Source: Bryocella elongata (GTDB lineage Bacteria; Acidobacteriota; Terriglobia; Terriglobales; Acidobacteriaceae). Taken from it: a stretch of DNA of 64,000 nt. The position numbers and the translations under genes were made by a program. The stretch is taken from the NCBI RefSeq assembly GCF_900108185.1, contig NZ_FNVA01000001.1, forward strand, positions 310,001 to 374,000. The letters run 5' to 3'. This document shows, one piece after another, positions 16,139 through 24,219 of this stretch. Under the pieces are notes generated by a model. It saw only the letters and a program-made list of their open reading frames with translations, did no database searches and was not told where the DNA came from. Positions within the stretch are counted from its first letter, which is position 1, and each line of letters starts with the position of its first letter.

Positions 16139-17065
16139 ATGGCAGAGTTGCAGATCATTGAGTGCGTACCGAACTTCTCCGAAGGTCGGGATCGGGGAAC
16201 GGTCGAGGCGATCGTCCGCGCGATGCGTGTCGACGGGGTGGAGCTTCTCGACTATTCGCTGGACGGGGACCACAACCGCTCGGTGGTGACGATTGCCGGT
16301 GCGCCGGAGGCCGTCGTCGAGGCCGCGGTGCGTGGCGCCGGGAAGGCAGCGGAGCTGATCGACCTGCGTGGGCAGAGCGGCGAGCATCCGCGCATTGGAG
16401 CAGCGGACGTCATCCCGTTTGTGCCGGTCGCAGGGCTCTCGCTGGTGCAGTGCGCGATGCTGGCTCACCAGGCCGGGATGGCGTTGTGGAAGCGGTCGCA
16501 CGTCCCTGTGTACTTCTATGAGGCTGCGGCGACGCGGCCGGATCGCGTGAACCTGGAAGATGTGCGGCGGGGCCAGTTCGAGGGCCTGGTGCGGGATGCC
16601 GCAAAGGACGCTGCGCGGCGTCCGGATGTGGGCGGCCCGGAGCCGCATGCGAGTGCGGGAGCCAGCGCGGTCGGGGCGCGCAAGTTTCTGATCGCCTACA
16701 ACATCTACCTGACGACGCAGTCGTCGGGTCCCGATGTGGGACAGGCGCGTTCGATCGCGAAGGAGATCCGCGCGTCGGGCGGAGGCCTTTATGGCGTGAA
16801 GGCGATGGGTGTGCTCGCGAATGGCCGCGCGCAGGTGAGTATGAACATCACCGACTTCCAGCGGACGCCGATGTCGCGTGTCTACGACACTGTCCGCGAG
16901 ATCGCAGAGAAGCATGGAGCGACGCTGGCCGAAGGCGAACTGATCGGTTTGATTCCGGAGCAGGCGTATGAACCGAACTCGGAATGGGTACGTCAAACAC
17001 ACCAGTTCGATCCGGAAGAGAAGGTTCTCGAACGCAGACTGAAGCATCCTCTGGCCTGGCCGTAA
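16139..17065 (+). CDS. ftcD: Glutamate formimidoyltransferase
   Basis: This enzyme (EC 2.1.2.5 type) transfers a formimino group from N-formimino-L-glutamate to tetrahydrofolate in histidine breakdown. The 308-residue protein covers the transferase domains only, without the cyclodeaminase domain. It begins with IIECVPNFSEGRD and contains the catalytic-His segment SGEHPRIGAADVIPFVP, the KFLIAYNIYLTT segment, and ELIGLIPEQAY near the end. No other hut gene is in the window. The 8-bp-period array directly precedes it. Confidence 0.93.
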   Translation: MAELQIIECVPNFSEGRDRGTVEAIVRAMRVDGVELLDYSLDGDHNRSVVTIAGAPEAVVEAAVRGAGKAAELIDLRGQSGEHPRIGAADVIPFVPVAGLSLVQCAMLAHQAGMALWKRSHVPVYFYEAAATRPDRVNLEDVRRGQFEGLVRDAAKDAARRPDVGGPEPHASAGASAVGARKFLIAYNIYLTTQSSGPDVGQARSIAKEIRASGGGLYGVKAMGVLANGRAQVSMNITDFQRTPMSRVYDTVREIAEKHGATLAEGELIGLIPEQAYEPNSEWVRQTHQFDPEEKVLERRLKHPLAWP

Positions 17066-17210
17066 GAGTCCAGACAGGGCCGGTGTAGCCGGTGGGCGAT
17101 CGATTGAGAAGGAAGCGATCGAAACAGGATTTGAAGCGACAGCGGTGGATTGGCGTAGAGTGATCTCGAGGCCGGTCGTACAGCCGCGAAGCGACAGGAG
17201 CGACGGACAT

Positions 17211-18170
17211 ATGGCGATGAGCATGATGAAGTGGGCCGCAACGTTGGGGGCGGTGGTTTTGGCGGGGGCTCCGGCTCTGCACGCGGCGCAGCTGAGCGGC
17301 GACGCACGGTCGTCGATCCCGAAGGACGTGCAGCAGGTCATCGTGGTGGACTACCGGGCGATGCAGAACTCGCCGGCAGCGATGCAGCTGAAGGACCACG
17401 TGCTTCCTCCGGAGCTGAAGCGGCTGGAGACGGCGCTGAAGACGAGTGGCCTGAAGGTGGATCAGGATGCCGACACGCTGGCGTTTGCGGCCTTCCGCAC
17501 GGGCGCCAGCTCGAACAGCGCGCGCATCCTCGGTGTGGCGCAGGGGCAGTTCCAGACGGCTTCGATCATGGCGTACTTCACGAAGAACAAGATCAAGCCG
17601 GTCATGGTCCGCAACAACCAGGTCTTCCCGATGGGGTCGAGCGGGATGAGCGTGTCGTTCCTGAACCAGACGACGATGGTCTTTGGCGACAAGGAAGCGG
17701 TGAAGGCGTCCCTCGATGCGCGTGACGGCCTGGCGCCGAACTTCCTGCAGAACGGCGACATGATGAACGAGATGAACATCGTCGATTCGCGCGCCGTGTG
17801 GAGCCTTCTGGATCAGAAGGGCACCCAGACGATGATGAAGAGCGTGATGGGCTCGGCGTCGCAGCTGGCGGACTACAACACGGTGCAGGCGGCGTTTCGC
17901 AGCTCGCGGTACACGATGGAGTTTTCCAACGGCGTGAAGTTCGACATGACGGTGGTGCTGAGCGACTCGATGACCGCGGCGACCGCAGCCACGGTGATGA
18001 AGGGTGTGATGATCCTGAAGAAGACCTCGGGTTCGCCGCTGGAGAAGAGCGCGCTGGATGAGACGCACGTCGACTCGACGGGCGGAGACCTGAACGTGGG
18101 CTACTCCTCGTCGGATAGCCAGTTTGCCAGCCTTCTGACCTCGCCGCTTTTCCAGCAGGTTGTGAAGTAA
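17211..18170 (+). CDS. Secreted protein of unknown function
   Basis: The 319-residue product begins MAMSMMKWAATLGAVVLAGAPALHAA, a clear signal peptide. The start is ATG 17211, ten bases after AGGAG; the longer frame from 17145 lacks an export signal at its end. The mature protein is rich in Ser, Met and Lys and has two similar-looking halves of alternating strands and helices, for example GVAQGQFQTASIMAYFTKNKIKP. I recognise no enzymatic motif. A strong terminator follows. Confidence 0.75.
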   Translation: MAMSMMKWAATLGAVVLAGAPALHAAQLSGDARSSIPKDVQQVIVVDYRAMQNSPAAMQLKDHVLPPELKRLETALKTSGLKVDQDADTLAFAAFRTGASSNSARILGVAQGQFQTASIMAYFTKNKIKPVMVRNNQVFPMGSSGMSVSFLNQTTMVFGDKEAVKASLDARDGLAPNFLQNGDMMNEMNIVDSRAVWSLLDQKGTQTMMKSVMGSASQLADYNTVQAAFRSSRYTMEFSNGVKFDMTVVLSDSMTAATAATVMKGVMILKKTSGSPLEKSALDETHVDSTGGDLNVGYSSSDSQFASLLTSPLFQQVVK

Positions 18171-18192
18171 GAGCAAATCAGCTTGCATTACG

Positions 18193-18216
18193 AAAGGCGC
18201 CCTTCGGGGCGCCTTT
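18193..18216 (+). terminator. Intrinsic terminator
   Basis: AAAGGCGCC pairs perfectly with GGCGCCTTT around a CTTCGG loop. The flanking A and T runs suggest it works in both directions, although the minus-strand neighbour starts elsewhere. Confidence 0.8.
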
Positions 18217-18267
18217 GTATACTTTAGTACCGTATGGATCGGGTTGCTGCGTGGCTGATGGAGTGGT

Positions 18268-18555
18268 CTAGCTCGAGCGTCCAGCTTTGTTCAGAACGCC
18301 GAGTGCCTTGTAGACGAGGCCGAAGCTACCTACCCCTACGAAGCCAAAGGGTATCACGCCCAGCACCGCATTCACGATCTGATCGTTGTGGGAGTGCATC
18401 ACTGTGTTCGCCGAAGCGAGCAGAGCATCCAATACGGGAAGCCGGCCGACGACGAACAGGGCGGCAGTGATGGCCAGGACCGAGTAGACAATGCCGCTGC
18501 GAACGGATCTCCGCTGGCGCGGCAGATCGGGATCGAGCTGAATTGCGTTGAGCAT
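18268..18555 (-). CDS. Small two-helix membrane protein
   Basis: This 95-residue protein starts at ATG 18555, six bases after GGAGG. It has a basic N-terminus (LPRQRRSVRSG) and two hydrophobic segments (about residues 22-44 and 65-84). No family is recognised. It stands alone between a terminator and the lytic transglycosylase gene, with about 190 bp of apparently empty DNA on the downstream side of the next gene. Confidence 0.6.
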   Translation of the reverse strand: MLNAIQLDPDLPRQRRSVRSGIVYSVLAITAALFVVGRLPVLDALLASANTVMHSHNDQIVNAVLGVIPFGFVGVGSFGLVYKALGVLNKAGRSS

Positions 18556-18743
18556 TGTGACCTCCATCCGGCTCTGCATTTCCTACTTTGGTTCTATCGG
18601 CGTTGTATGTGGGAGAACATTCCACGTTCGTGGGACGGACGAATCGCCCGCGATATCACACACTCTTCGCGCGTCGAAGGACGGGCCACGTCGGCGGGCG
18701 CAGGTGGCTCGGTGACGTGAACTGATGCAGGACTGACGAGTCG

Positions 18744-21098
18744 CTACTTGCCGGAGTAGATGGCGCGATAGAGTTCGCGATTGCGCACGATGGCCTGCAC
18801 GTATTCGCGGGTCTGGGTGTAGGGGATGGATTCGACCCACTCCGGCATATCGCGATAGTCGTTGGCGCCGACCCAGGCCTTCACCGGGGTATCTCCGGCG
18901 TTGTAGGAGGCGAGGGCGTACTCCACGTGGCCATCCCAGCGGTCGATGGCCTGGCGCAGGTAGATCGTTCCCCACTTCAGGTTCTTATTGGGGTCCAGGA
19001 GCTCGCTGGTCGCGAACTTCCTGTCGCCGGTGCGCTTGGCGATCTGCTTTCCGGTCGACGGGAGCATCTGCATGAGGCCGTAGGCATTGGCGTAGCTGAC
19101 GACACCGGCGTTGAACTCAGACTCCTGGCGGATGAGTGCGGCTACGAGGAAGGGGTCGAGGCCATTGGCCTGGGCGTTGGAGCTGAGGGCGGCCCAGTAG
19201 GGCTGCGGGAAGGCGAGCCGCCAGTAGGGCAGAGGAATCTGGCTGACCGGCAGGGAGAGGAACGGGATGCCGCTGCGTTTCATTGCTTGCAGCGAGCGGG
19301 TGGTCTCGCCGAAGCTCTGGTAGATCTCTGCCTCGGCGAGTGCGCCCCACTCCTTTGAGGTAGGGCTGAGCGCGATCTCGGGACGGATGTACTCGTTGAG
19401 GGCGGCGTTGGCGAGGAGGCGTGCCTTGATGAGGTGGACATCGTTTTCGGGCACGGAGTCGACGAGGTCGTAGCTGCCAACGGCCGGGAGCGAGGCGATG
19501 GCTGGCGCCGGGGCGACGGCAGGCTGAGCGCCGAGTGAAGCCAGGCGCTGGCGGGCAAGCATTCCGTAGTAGGTGTTGACGAAGTGGGCGTCGAGGGCGC
19601 GGTAGTAGTTTGCGGCCTGCGCGGGGTTGTGCTCTTCCTCTTCGTAGAGACGGCCGCGCCAGTAGAGGGCTCCGGGAATCTCGGCGCCACCGGCGTAGCG
19701 GCTGATCTGCTCATCCATGATGCGCGCGGCATCCGCCCAGTGGTGGAGGCGATAGTACATCCACGCGGCCTTCCAGTGGGCGTTGGGAGCGTAGGTGCTG
19801 CGCGGGAAGTGCTCGACCAGGGAGGCGAAGTCGTCGGCGGCCTGCAGGGTGTCGCGGCGGACGAGGTGGTTATTGCCTGCGGAGTAGAGAGCTTCCTCGG
19901 TCCAGCGGCTCTGAGGGTAGCGGTCGACAAGCTGGTGGACGAGGTCGTCCTGCTCGGCGGCGTTGCCTTCGCTGCGGGCCAGCTCGGATTGCAGGTAGAC
20001 GCGCAGCGCCGCGGTGTCGTCGCTGGTGACGGGCAGGTTGCTGACGTCGCGACGGGTGAGCTTCTTGAGGCGGAGATCGCAGACGGCGGCGTAGATCTGG
20101 AGGGCATCGCGGTCGGCCTGGTTGAGGCCGGAGCCGGAGCGCTGCAGGGAGCGGTACTCGTTGGCGGCTTCGCCGTACTGCTTGGCGTTGAAGAGGGCGT
20201 CGGCGTGCTCTTTGCGCTCGACCGGGGTGAGTGGGACGTTCATCGCGTCGAGCTGCTGGTGTGCGGTGGCAGCTTCGCTGGAGACTGGGGCGCCGAGGAA
20301 GATGCCGCGATAGAAGCCCGCTGCCTTCGCGAGGTTGCCGGAGGCCTGGTAGGCCCGCGCGAGTGTCATGCGGAGGTCGAGGTTGGTCGGAGGCTGGGTG
20401 GGCGTGGCCTCGATGCCGGGGGGCGCGGTGTTGAGCCTGGCCTCGAGCGGCGCGAGCACCCGGAGAGCGTTCTGGGGATCGTTGGCGGTGAGGTAGGCCT
20501 TGGCGAGCAGGACGGGGGCGCTGGGCTCGAAGAGGCTACCGGGGTGGCGCTCGGCGAAGTGTTCGAGCAGCGGCGCGGCTTCGGCGGGGTGGTTGGCGTT
20601 TACGGCGGCCTGGGCGGCGAGGTAATCGGCGTAGTCGGCGAGGGCAGCGTCGCGGGAACCGGCAGCGCGGTAGGCTGCCTCCGCCTCGGAGTAGCGGTGG
20701 TCCATCATGTAGGCGTGGCCGAGCGCAAGCTGTGCGGCCGAGCCCGCGTCCCCGCTGTGGGAGCGGGCGTAGGCGGCAACGCCGGCGTAGGCGGCGACGC
20801 TGCGGGTGCTGGCGAGCTGCTGGGCCATGGGCCGCAGCGTGGAGGAAGCGACGAAGGCGGCGTGCAGGCGGCGGCTCTCGGCGGTCTCGGGGACTGCGCG
20901 TGCCGGGTGGCCGTGCCGGGATTTGGAGGCGGCGGCGGTGTGGGCTGCGGTCTTGCCGTGGGCGGATTTCGATCTGCTGGCCGCGGCGGTGCCCTTCGAT
21001 GCGGTGCTGTGCTTCTTTTTTGCCGTCTGGGCAGGGCTGTTTATGGCCAGCGCTGCTATCAGCAGCGTCGCCGTCACCATCGTCCAGCCTTTGCTCAT
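18744..21098 (-). CDS. Soluble lytic murein transglycosylase, Slt70-like
   Basis: This 784-residue periplasmic enzyme cleaves the MurNAc-GlcNAc bond of peptidoglycan to give 1,6-anhydromuropeptides. A signal peptide (MSKGWTMVTATLLIAALAINSPAQ) is followed by a Lys/Ser/Ala-rich linker. A long helical TPR-like region (about residues 90-600) resembles the Slt70 U-domain. The C-terminal SLT domain has the catalytic Glu in ALIRQESEFNAG, then YGLMQMLPSTG and YALASYNAGDTPVKAW. The start at 21098 is chosen because it leads straight into the signal peptide. Confidence 0.93.
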   Translation of the reverse strand: MSKGWTMVTATLLIAALAINSPAQTAKKKHSTASKGTAAASRSKSAHGKTAAHTAAASKSRHGHPARAVPETAESRRLHAAFVASSTLRPMAQQLASTRSVAAYAGVAAYARSHSGDAGSAAQLALGHAYMMDHRYSEAEAAYRAAGSRDAALADYADYLAAQAAVNANHPAEAAPLLEHFAERHPGSLFEPSAPVLLAKAYLTANDPQNALRVLAPLEARLNTAPPGIEATPTQPPTNLDLRMTLARAYQASGNLAKAAGFYRGIFLGAPVSSEAATAHQQLDAMNVPLTPVERKEHADALFNAKQYGEAANEYRSLQRSGSGLNQADRDALQIYAAVCDLRLKKLTRRDVSNLPVTSDDTAALRVYLQSELARSEGNAAEQDDLVHQLVDRYPQSRWTEEALYSAGNNHLVRRDTLQAADDFASLVEHFPRSTYAPNAHWKAAWMYYRLHHWADAARIMDEQISRYAGGAEIPGALYWRGRLYEEEEHNPAQAANYYRALDAHFVNTYYGMLARQRLASLGAQPAVAPAPAIASLPAVGSYDLVDSVPENDVHLIKARLLANAALNEYIRPEIALSPTSKEWGALAEAEIYQSFGETTRSLQAMKRSGIPFLSLPVSQIPLPYWRLAFPQPYWAALSSNAQANGLDPFLVAALIRQESEFNAGVVSYANAYGLMQMLPSTGKQIAKRTGDRKFATSELLDPNKNLKWGTIYLRQAIDRWDGHVEYALASYNAGDTPVKAWVGANDYRDMPEWVESIPYTQTREYVQAIVRNRELYRAIYSGK

Positions 21099-21249
21099 TT
21101 TGTGTCCCAACTGCAAACCCCCGGTCCCGGCCCGAATGTGGCCCCTTGTTATCCGGACCCTCTATTGGACTCTACGACGCTCTTTGCGGTCTCCGGGGGG
21201 AAGAGTACTGCGAAAGGAACCTCAGGTTGCAATGGGAGGGCTGGTGGAT

Positions 21250-21263
21250 GACTCCATGGAGTC
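21250..21263. promoter_or_regulatory. 14-bp perfect palindrome upstream of the sigma gene
   Basis: GACTCCATGGAGTC lies 40 bp before the sigma-factor start and about 18 bp before a TGTACACT sequence (21280-21287) that could act as an extended -10. The position suits an operator overlapping the -35 region. Confidence 0.4.
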
Positions 21264-21302
21264 TTGCGCCCGCAGACCCTGTACACTAGAAGAGTCAGCA
21301 TC

Positions 21303-21989
21303 ATGGCAGCCGAACTCTCCAGCATCGACCAGGAACTGGAGCCGACCGACGAGATCGCGGTCGACTCCACCGAAGAGGCCCCCGAGGGCGTCGCCGCCGA
21401 GCCACATCCCGATGTGCTGCTCGTGGAACAGGCGCGCGCGGGCGACACCGCGGCCTTTGAAAAGCTCATTCGCCAGTACGATCGGCAGATCTTCCGCACG
21501 GCCCTGCACATTACGCAGAACCGCGAGGACGCCGAAGACATCACCCAGGACGTCTTTTTCAAGGCATTTCAGAAGCTGGACCAGTTCAAGGGGAACTCGA
21601 AGTTCTCGACCTGGCTGGTTCGGATTGCCGTGAATGAGAGCCTGATGCGCCTGCGCAAGCGGAAGACGTCCAAGACTGTGTCCATGGACCAGGATGTGGA
21701 GACGGACGAGGGTTCGATTCCGCGCGACTTCGCCGAATGGCGGCCCAACCCGGAGCAGACTTTTTCGCAATCTGAACTGGGAGATATCCTGCGCAAGACA
21801 ATTGCGGGTCTCCCTCCGGGTTTTCGAACCGTTTTCACCTTGAGAGACATCGAAAACCTGTCGACCGAAGAGACGGCCGAAGCGCTGGGACTGAGTGTTC
21901 CGGCGGTGAAAAGCCGTCTTCTGCGGGCCCGGCTGCAACTTCGCGAGAGGTTGAGCCGGTATTTCCGCAAGGCTGCTACACCTGCTTGA
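21303..21989 (+). CDS. ECF-type RNA polymerase sigma factor
   Basis: The 228-residue RpoE-like sigma factor has an acidic N-terminal extension (about 35 residues). Region 2 contains LIRQYDRQIFRTALHITQNREDAEDITQDVFFKAF and FSTWLVRIAVNESL; region 4 contains LPPGFRTVFTLRDIENLSTEETAEALGLSVPAVKSRLLRAR. It directs RNA polymerase to stress-type promoters. The partner anti-sigma is downstream, separated by 187 bp that include a hairpin whose loop contains this gene's stop codon and a short coupled ORF. Confidence 0.92.
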   Translation: MAAELSSIDQELEPTDEIAVDSTEEAPEGVAAEPHPDVLLVEQARAGDTAAFEKLIRQYDRQIFRTALHITQNREDAEDITQDVFFKAFQKLDQFKGNSKFSTWLVRIAVNESLMRLRKRKTSKTVSMDQDVETDEGSIPRDFAEWRPNPEQTFSQSELGDILRKTIAGLPPGFRTVFTLRDIENLSTEETAEALGLSVPAVKSRLLRARLQLRERLSRYFRKAATPA

Positions 21990-21996
21990 CAGGTGT
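21978..21996 (+). promoter_or_regulatory. Hairpin over the sigma gene stop codon
   Basis: ACACCTG (21978-21984) pairs perfectly with CAGGTGT (21990-21996). The loop CTTGA contains the TGA stop. There is no T-run, so it could slow polymerase, protect the mRNA end or set the sigma/anti-sigma ratio. Confidence 0.45.
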
Positions 21997-22120
21997 GGTG
22001 GTGCAGGTCGATGGTATGGGGCCAGGGGTAGTCGACCTGACTGATTTCGCGGTGGCTTCGAAGAAGCCGCGGGACGGAATGCAAGGCGACACGACCGCAC
22101 GCGCGGCGTGGTGAAATCTG

Positions 22121-22180
22121 ATGCTGAAGAGCGTGGCGCAGCGGTTTGCGGCCATGGCTCGCGATGAGGGCTTGAAGTGA
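22121..22180 (+). CDS. Candidate 19-residue leader ORF coupled to the anti-sigma gene
   Basis: ATG 22121 opens a 19-codon ORF (MLKSVAQRFAAMARDEGLK). Its TGA overlaps the GTG start of the anti-sigma gene (GTGA at 22177-22180). The peptide would be a short basic amphipathic helix. An in-frame TGA lies just upstream, so it is not a longer gene. A weak GGTG precedes it. Expression is unproven, but the overlap would couple anti-sigma translation to it. Confidence 0.35.
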   Translation: MLKSVAQRFAAMARDEGLK

Positions 22181-22452
22181 ATTGCACTGATTTTCTGGCG
22201 AAACTTACCGACTACTTTGACGGTCAGATCGACGCGGAGCTGCTTACAGAGGTAAAGGAACACCTCGGCTCGTGTCATCACTGTGAGGTGGTTGTGGACA
22301 CCACTCGCCAGACGATTGATGTGTATCGCGGACACCAGCCCTACGAGTTTCCGGACGAGCTGTCGTCGAAGCTGCGCGGCGCCATTATGGACCGTTGCCG
22401 CAAGCACGTCGAAACGACGGTCGGCGAGAAAACGTCTGCCGGAGTGAAGTAG
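22177..22452 (+). CDS. Zinc-finger anti-sigma factor
   Basis: This 91-residue soluble protein carries the ZAS motif H29-x3-C33-x2-C36 (EHLGSCHHC), typical of zinc-binding anti-sigma domains that hold an ECF sigma factor inactive. There is no membrane helix, so it should act in the cytoplasm, possibly responding to redox state through the Cys/His site. It starts at GTG 22177, six bases after GAGGG, and follows the sigma gene on the same strand. Confidence 0.85.
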   Translation: MNCTDFLAKLTDYFDGQIDAELLTEVKEHLGSCHHCEVVVDTTRQTIDVYRGHQPYEFPDELSSKLRGAIMDRCRKHVETTVGEKTSAGVK

Positions 22453-22515
22453 TCTTCCGGCGAGTCCCGTTTCTTTATGGATTCGGATCTCTCGAGCGAT
22501 TTTTTGAATGTGACG

Positions 22516-22547
22516 ACGCTGCCCTCCACAGGGCAGCGTTTTCCTTT
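22516..22547 (+). terminator. Intrinsic terminator after the anti-sigma gene
   Basis: ACGCTGCCCT pairs perfectly with AGGGCAGCGT around CCAC, followed by TTTCCTTT. It separates convergent genes. Confidence 0.85.
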
Positions 22548-22567
22548 GTGGCTCTTGAGAGCGACGC

Positions 22568-24040
22568 TCAGATTGCGTTCAGTGTCTCCAGATTGACGGG
22601 GCCAACATATTCGCCGAGGAGTTCGCGGGTCCACCACGCGCCGGTGGTGCGCCGGGTCGCTGCATCCGTGTACCGGTAGCGGTAGAACTGTGCGCGAAGG
22701 ATCGCGGGCGGCTCGCCGCGGAATGGATTGGCGCGCAGAAGCTTGAGCAGGGCGGGATCGTTGACGAGCAGCTTCTTGAGGAGGCGGGCGAACCAGAGTT
22801 GGTAGCTCGGGACATGGATGCCGTGGGCGGTGACCTGCACGGTGAAGGGCAGGAACCAGATCATCCAGTCGAGGCGAAGATGGTAGGGAGCGACCTGCGG
22901 CGGCATGCGATGGAGATCGCCGGGCTTGCCCTTGAAGGCGTACTCGCGCCAGATCGTGGCGGGCGTCAGGAGCTGGTCGGAGGTGCCTTCGAGGACGATC
23001 TCGTAGCGCTCGCGGGTGACCGAGCCGAAGGCGCCGTAGCTGTTCACCAGGTGATAGCGGTTGTAGCTGAAGTTCATCCGCTGCTGGCGCGAGAAGAGGT
23101 TGAGGAGTGGTTGCACGCTGAGAGCTGCGGTAGCCGCTGCCAGGCTCCATAGCAGGATCGTGAAGGGGAGCGGCGCGGGCTGCGTCGCATACGGAGCGAT
23201 GAAGGGCAGCACGCGATAAAGGATCTCGTCGGAGAAGCCGGCGATGCCCAGCACCACAGTGAGCCAGTTGAGCCAAGCGTAGTTGCCCGAGACGATGAGC
23301 CACAGCTGCTGCGCGATGCAGAGACCCGCTGCGATGGACGCGTAGGGCTGTGGAGCGAACAGACCGAAGGGGCACACGACCTGCACGAAGTGACTGAACA
23401 GGACCCCGCCGCGATGCGTGGCCTTGGGAAGTCGATGGAAGTACCAGCTGAGCGGGTTGGGCAGGGGCTGGGTCTCGTAGTGGTAGTAGAGGCAGGTCAG
23501 GTCGCGCCAGCAGGCGTCATGCCGAAGCTTGATGAGCCCTGCGCCGAGCTCGGTGCGAAAGAGCATCCAGCGCAGGATCAGGATGGGGATCACCGAGGGC
23601 GCGACGGGGCGAGGGCCCAGGAAGGCGGTAAAGAAGCCCGCCTCCAGCAGCATCGACTCCCAGCCAAAGCCAAAGAAGGCCTGCCCGACGTTCACGACGG
23701 AGAGATACAGGGCGTAGAGCAGAAGCCAGGAGAAGATCGAGAGCCAGAGAGGGCCTGCGTCGGTGAGGCCCAGCATGGCGCAGAGGGCGACGAGGAGCCC
23801 GGTGACGGAGACCGCGTCGAGCATGCGATCGGAGTAGCGCCAGTGAAAGAGGCTTGGAGATTGGCGGAACTTGATGCCCTTTACAAACTCGGGGATGGGG
23901 AGCAAACCGGTCGTGCCGATGAGTGGCTTGCCCTGCAGCAGCACCGTGAGGAACGCGAACGCATAGATCGTGGCCATGCCACGCTGCAGGAGCAGGCGAG
24001 TGAGCGACAGGTTGCCGAAGTACGCGTGGTGCCAGGGCAT
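22568..24040 (-). CDS. Lipase maturation factor-like membrane protein
   Basis: The 490-residue product resembles the LMF1/LMF2 family, whose eukaryotic members help lipases fold in the ER; bacterial roles are unknown. Seven or more hydrophobic helices span about residues 15-340. Family-like signatures include LLPIPEF, GFGWESMLLEAGFFTAFLGP, LRWMLFRTELGAGLIKLRHD and CWRDLTCLYYHYETQPLPNPLSWYFH. A soluble C-terminal domain contains NRYHLVNSYGAFGSVTRERYEI and RLDWMIWFLPF. I start at ATG 24040, where family sequence begins; no strong ribosome-binding site is seen there. Confidence 0.85.
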   Translation of the reverse strand: MPWHHAYFGNLSLTRLLLQRGMATIYAFAFLTVLLQGKPLIGTTGLLPIPEFVKGIKFRQSPSLFHWRYSDRMLDAVSVTGLLVALCAMLGLTDAGPLWLSIFSWLLLYALYLSVVNVGQAFFGFGWESMLLEAGFFTAFLGPRPVAPSVIPILILRWMLFRTELGAGLIKLRHDACWRDLTCLYYHYETQPLPNPLSWYFHRLPKATHRGGVLFSHFVQVVCPFGLFAPQPYASIAAGLCIAQQLWLIVSGNYAWLNWLTVVLGIAGFSDEILYRVLPFIAPYATQPAPLPFTILLWSLAAATAALSVQPLLNLFSRQQRMNFSYNRYHLVNSYGAFGSVTRERYEIVLEGTSDQLLTPATIWREYAFKGKPGDLHRMPPQVAPYHLRLDWMIWFLPFTVQVTAHGIHVPSYQLWFARLLKKLLVNDPALLKLLRANPFRGEPPAILRAQFYRYRYTDAATRRTTGAWWTRELLGEYVGPVNLETLNAI

Positions 24041-24156
24041 GGTTGGGCTGCTGAGGTCGGGAAGAGGGCACGCAGTTGAGTTGAGCCGCGGGAGATCTCG
24101 TTCCAAGGAGAAGAGTACGGGGCCAGCCTGCGTATTGCCAGGCTTACCAGAACGAG

Positions 24157-24188
24157 AAAGGCCCGAGGTGCGTGCTGCGCCTCGGGCC
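24157..24188 (-). terminator. Terminator after the MacB-like permease gene
   Basis: GGCCCGAGG and CCTCGGGCC form a perfect 9-bp stem. On the minus strand it is followed by TTTCTCGTT. Confidence 0.7.
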
Positions 24189-24219
24189 ATGCGTTGGTGA
24201 GGCCAATTACTTGCAGCGA

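Noticed and set aside
15254..17341. 695-codon minus-strand frame opposite the PagL-like and ftcD genes.
   Set aside because: It is Arg/His-rich shadow coding. The plus-strand enzymes have catalytic motifs in the right order.
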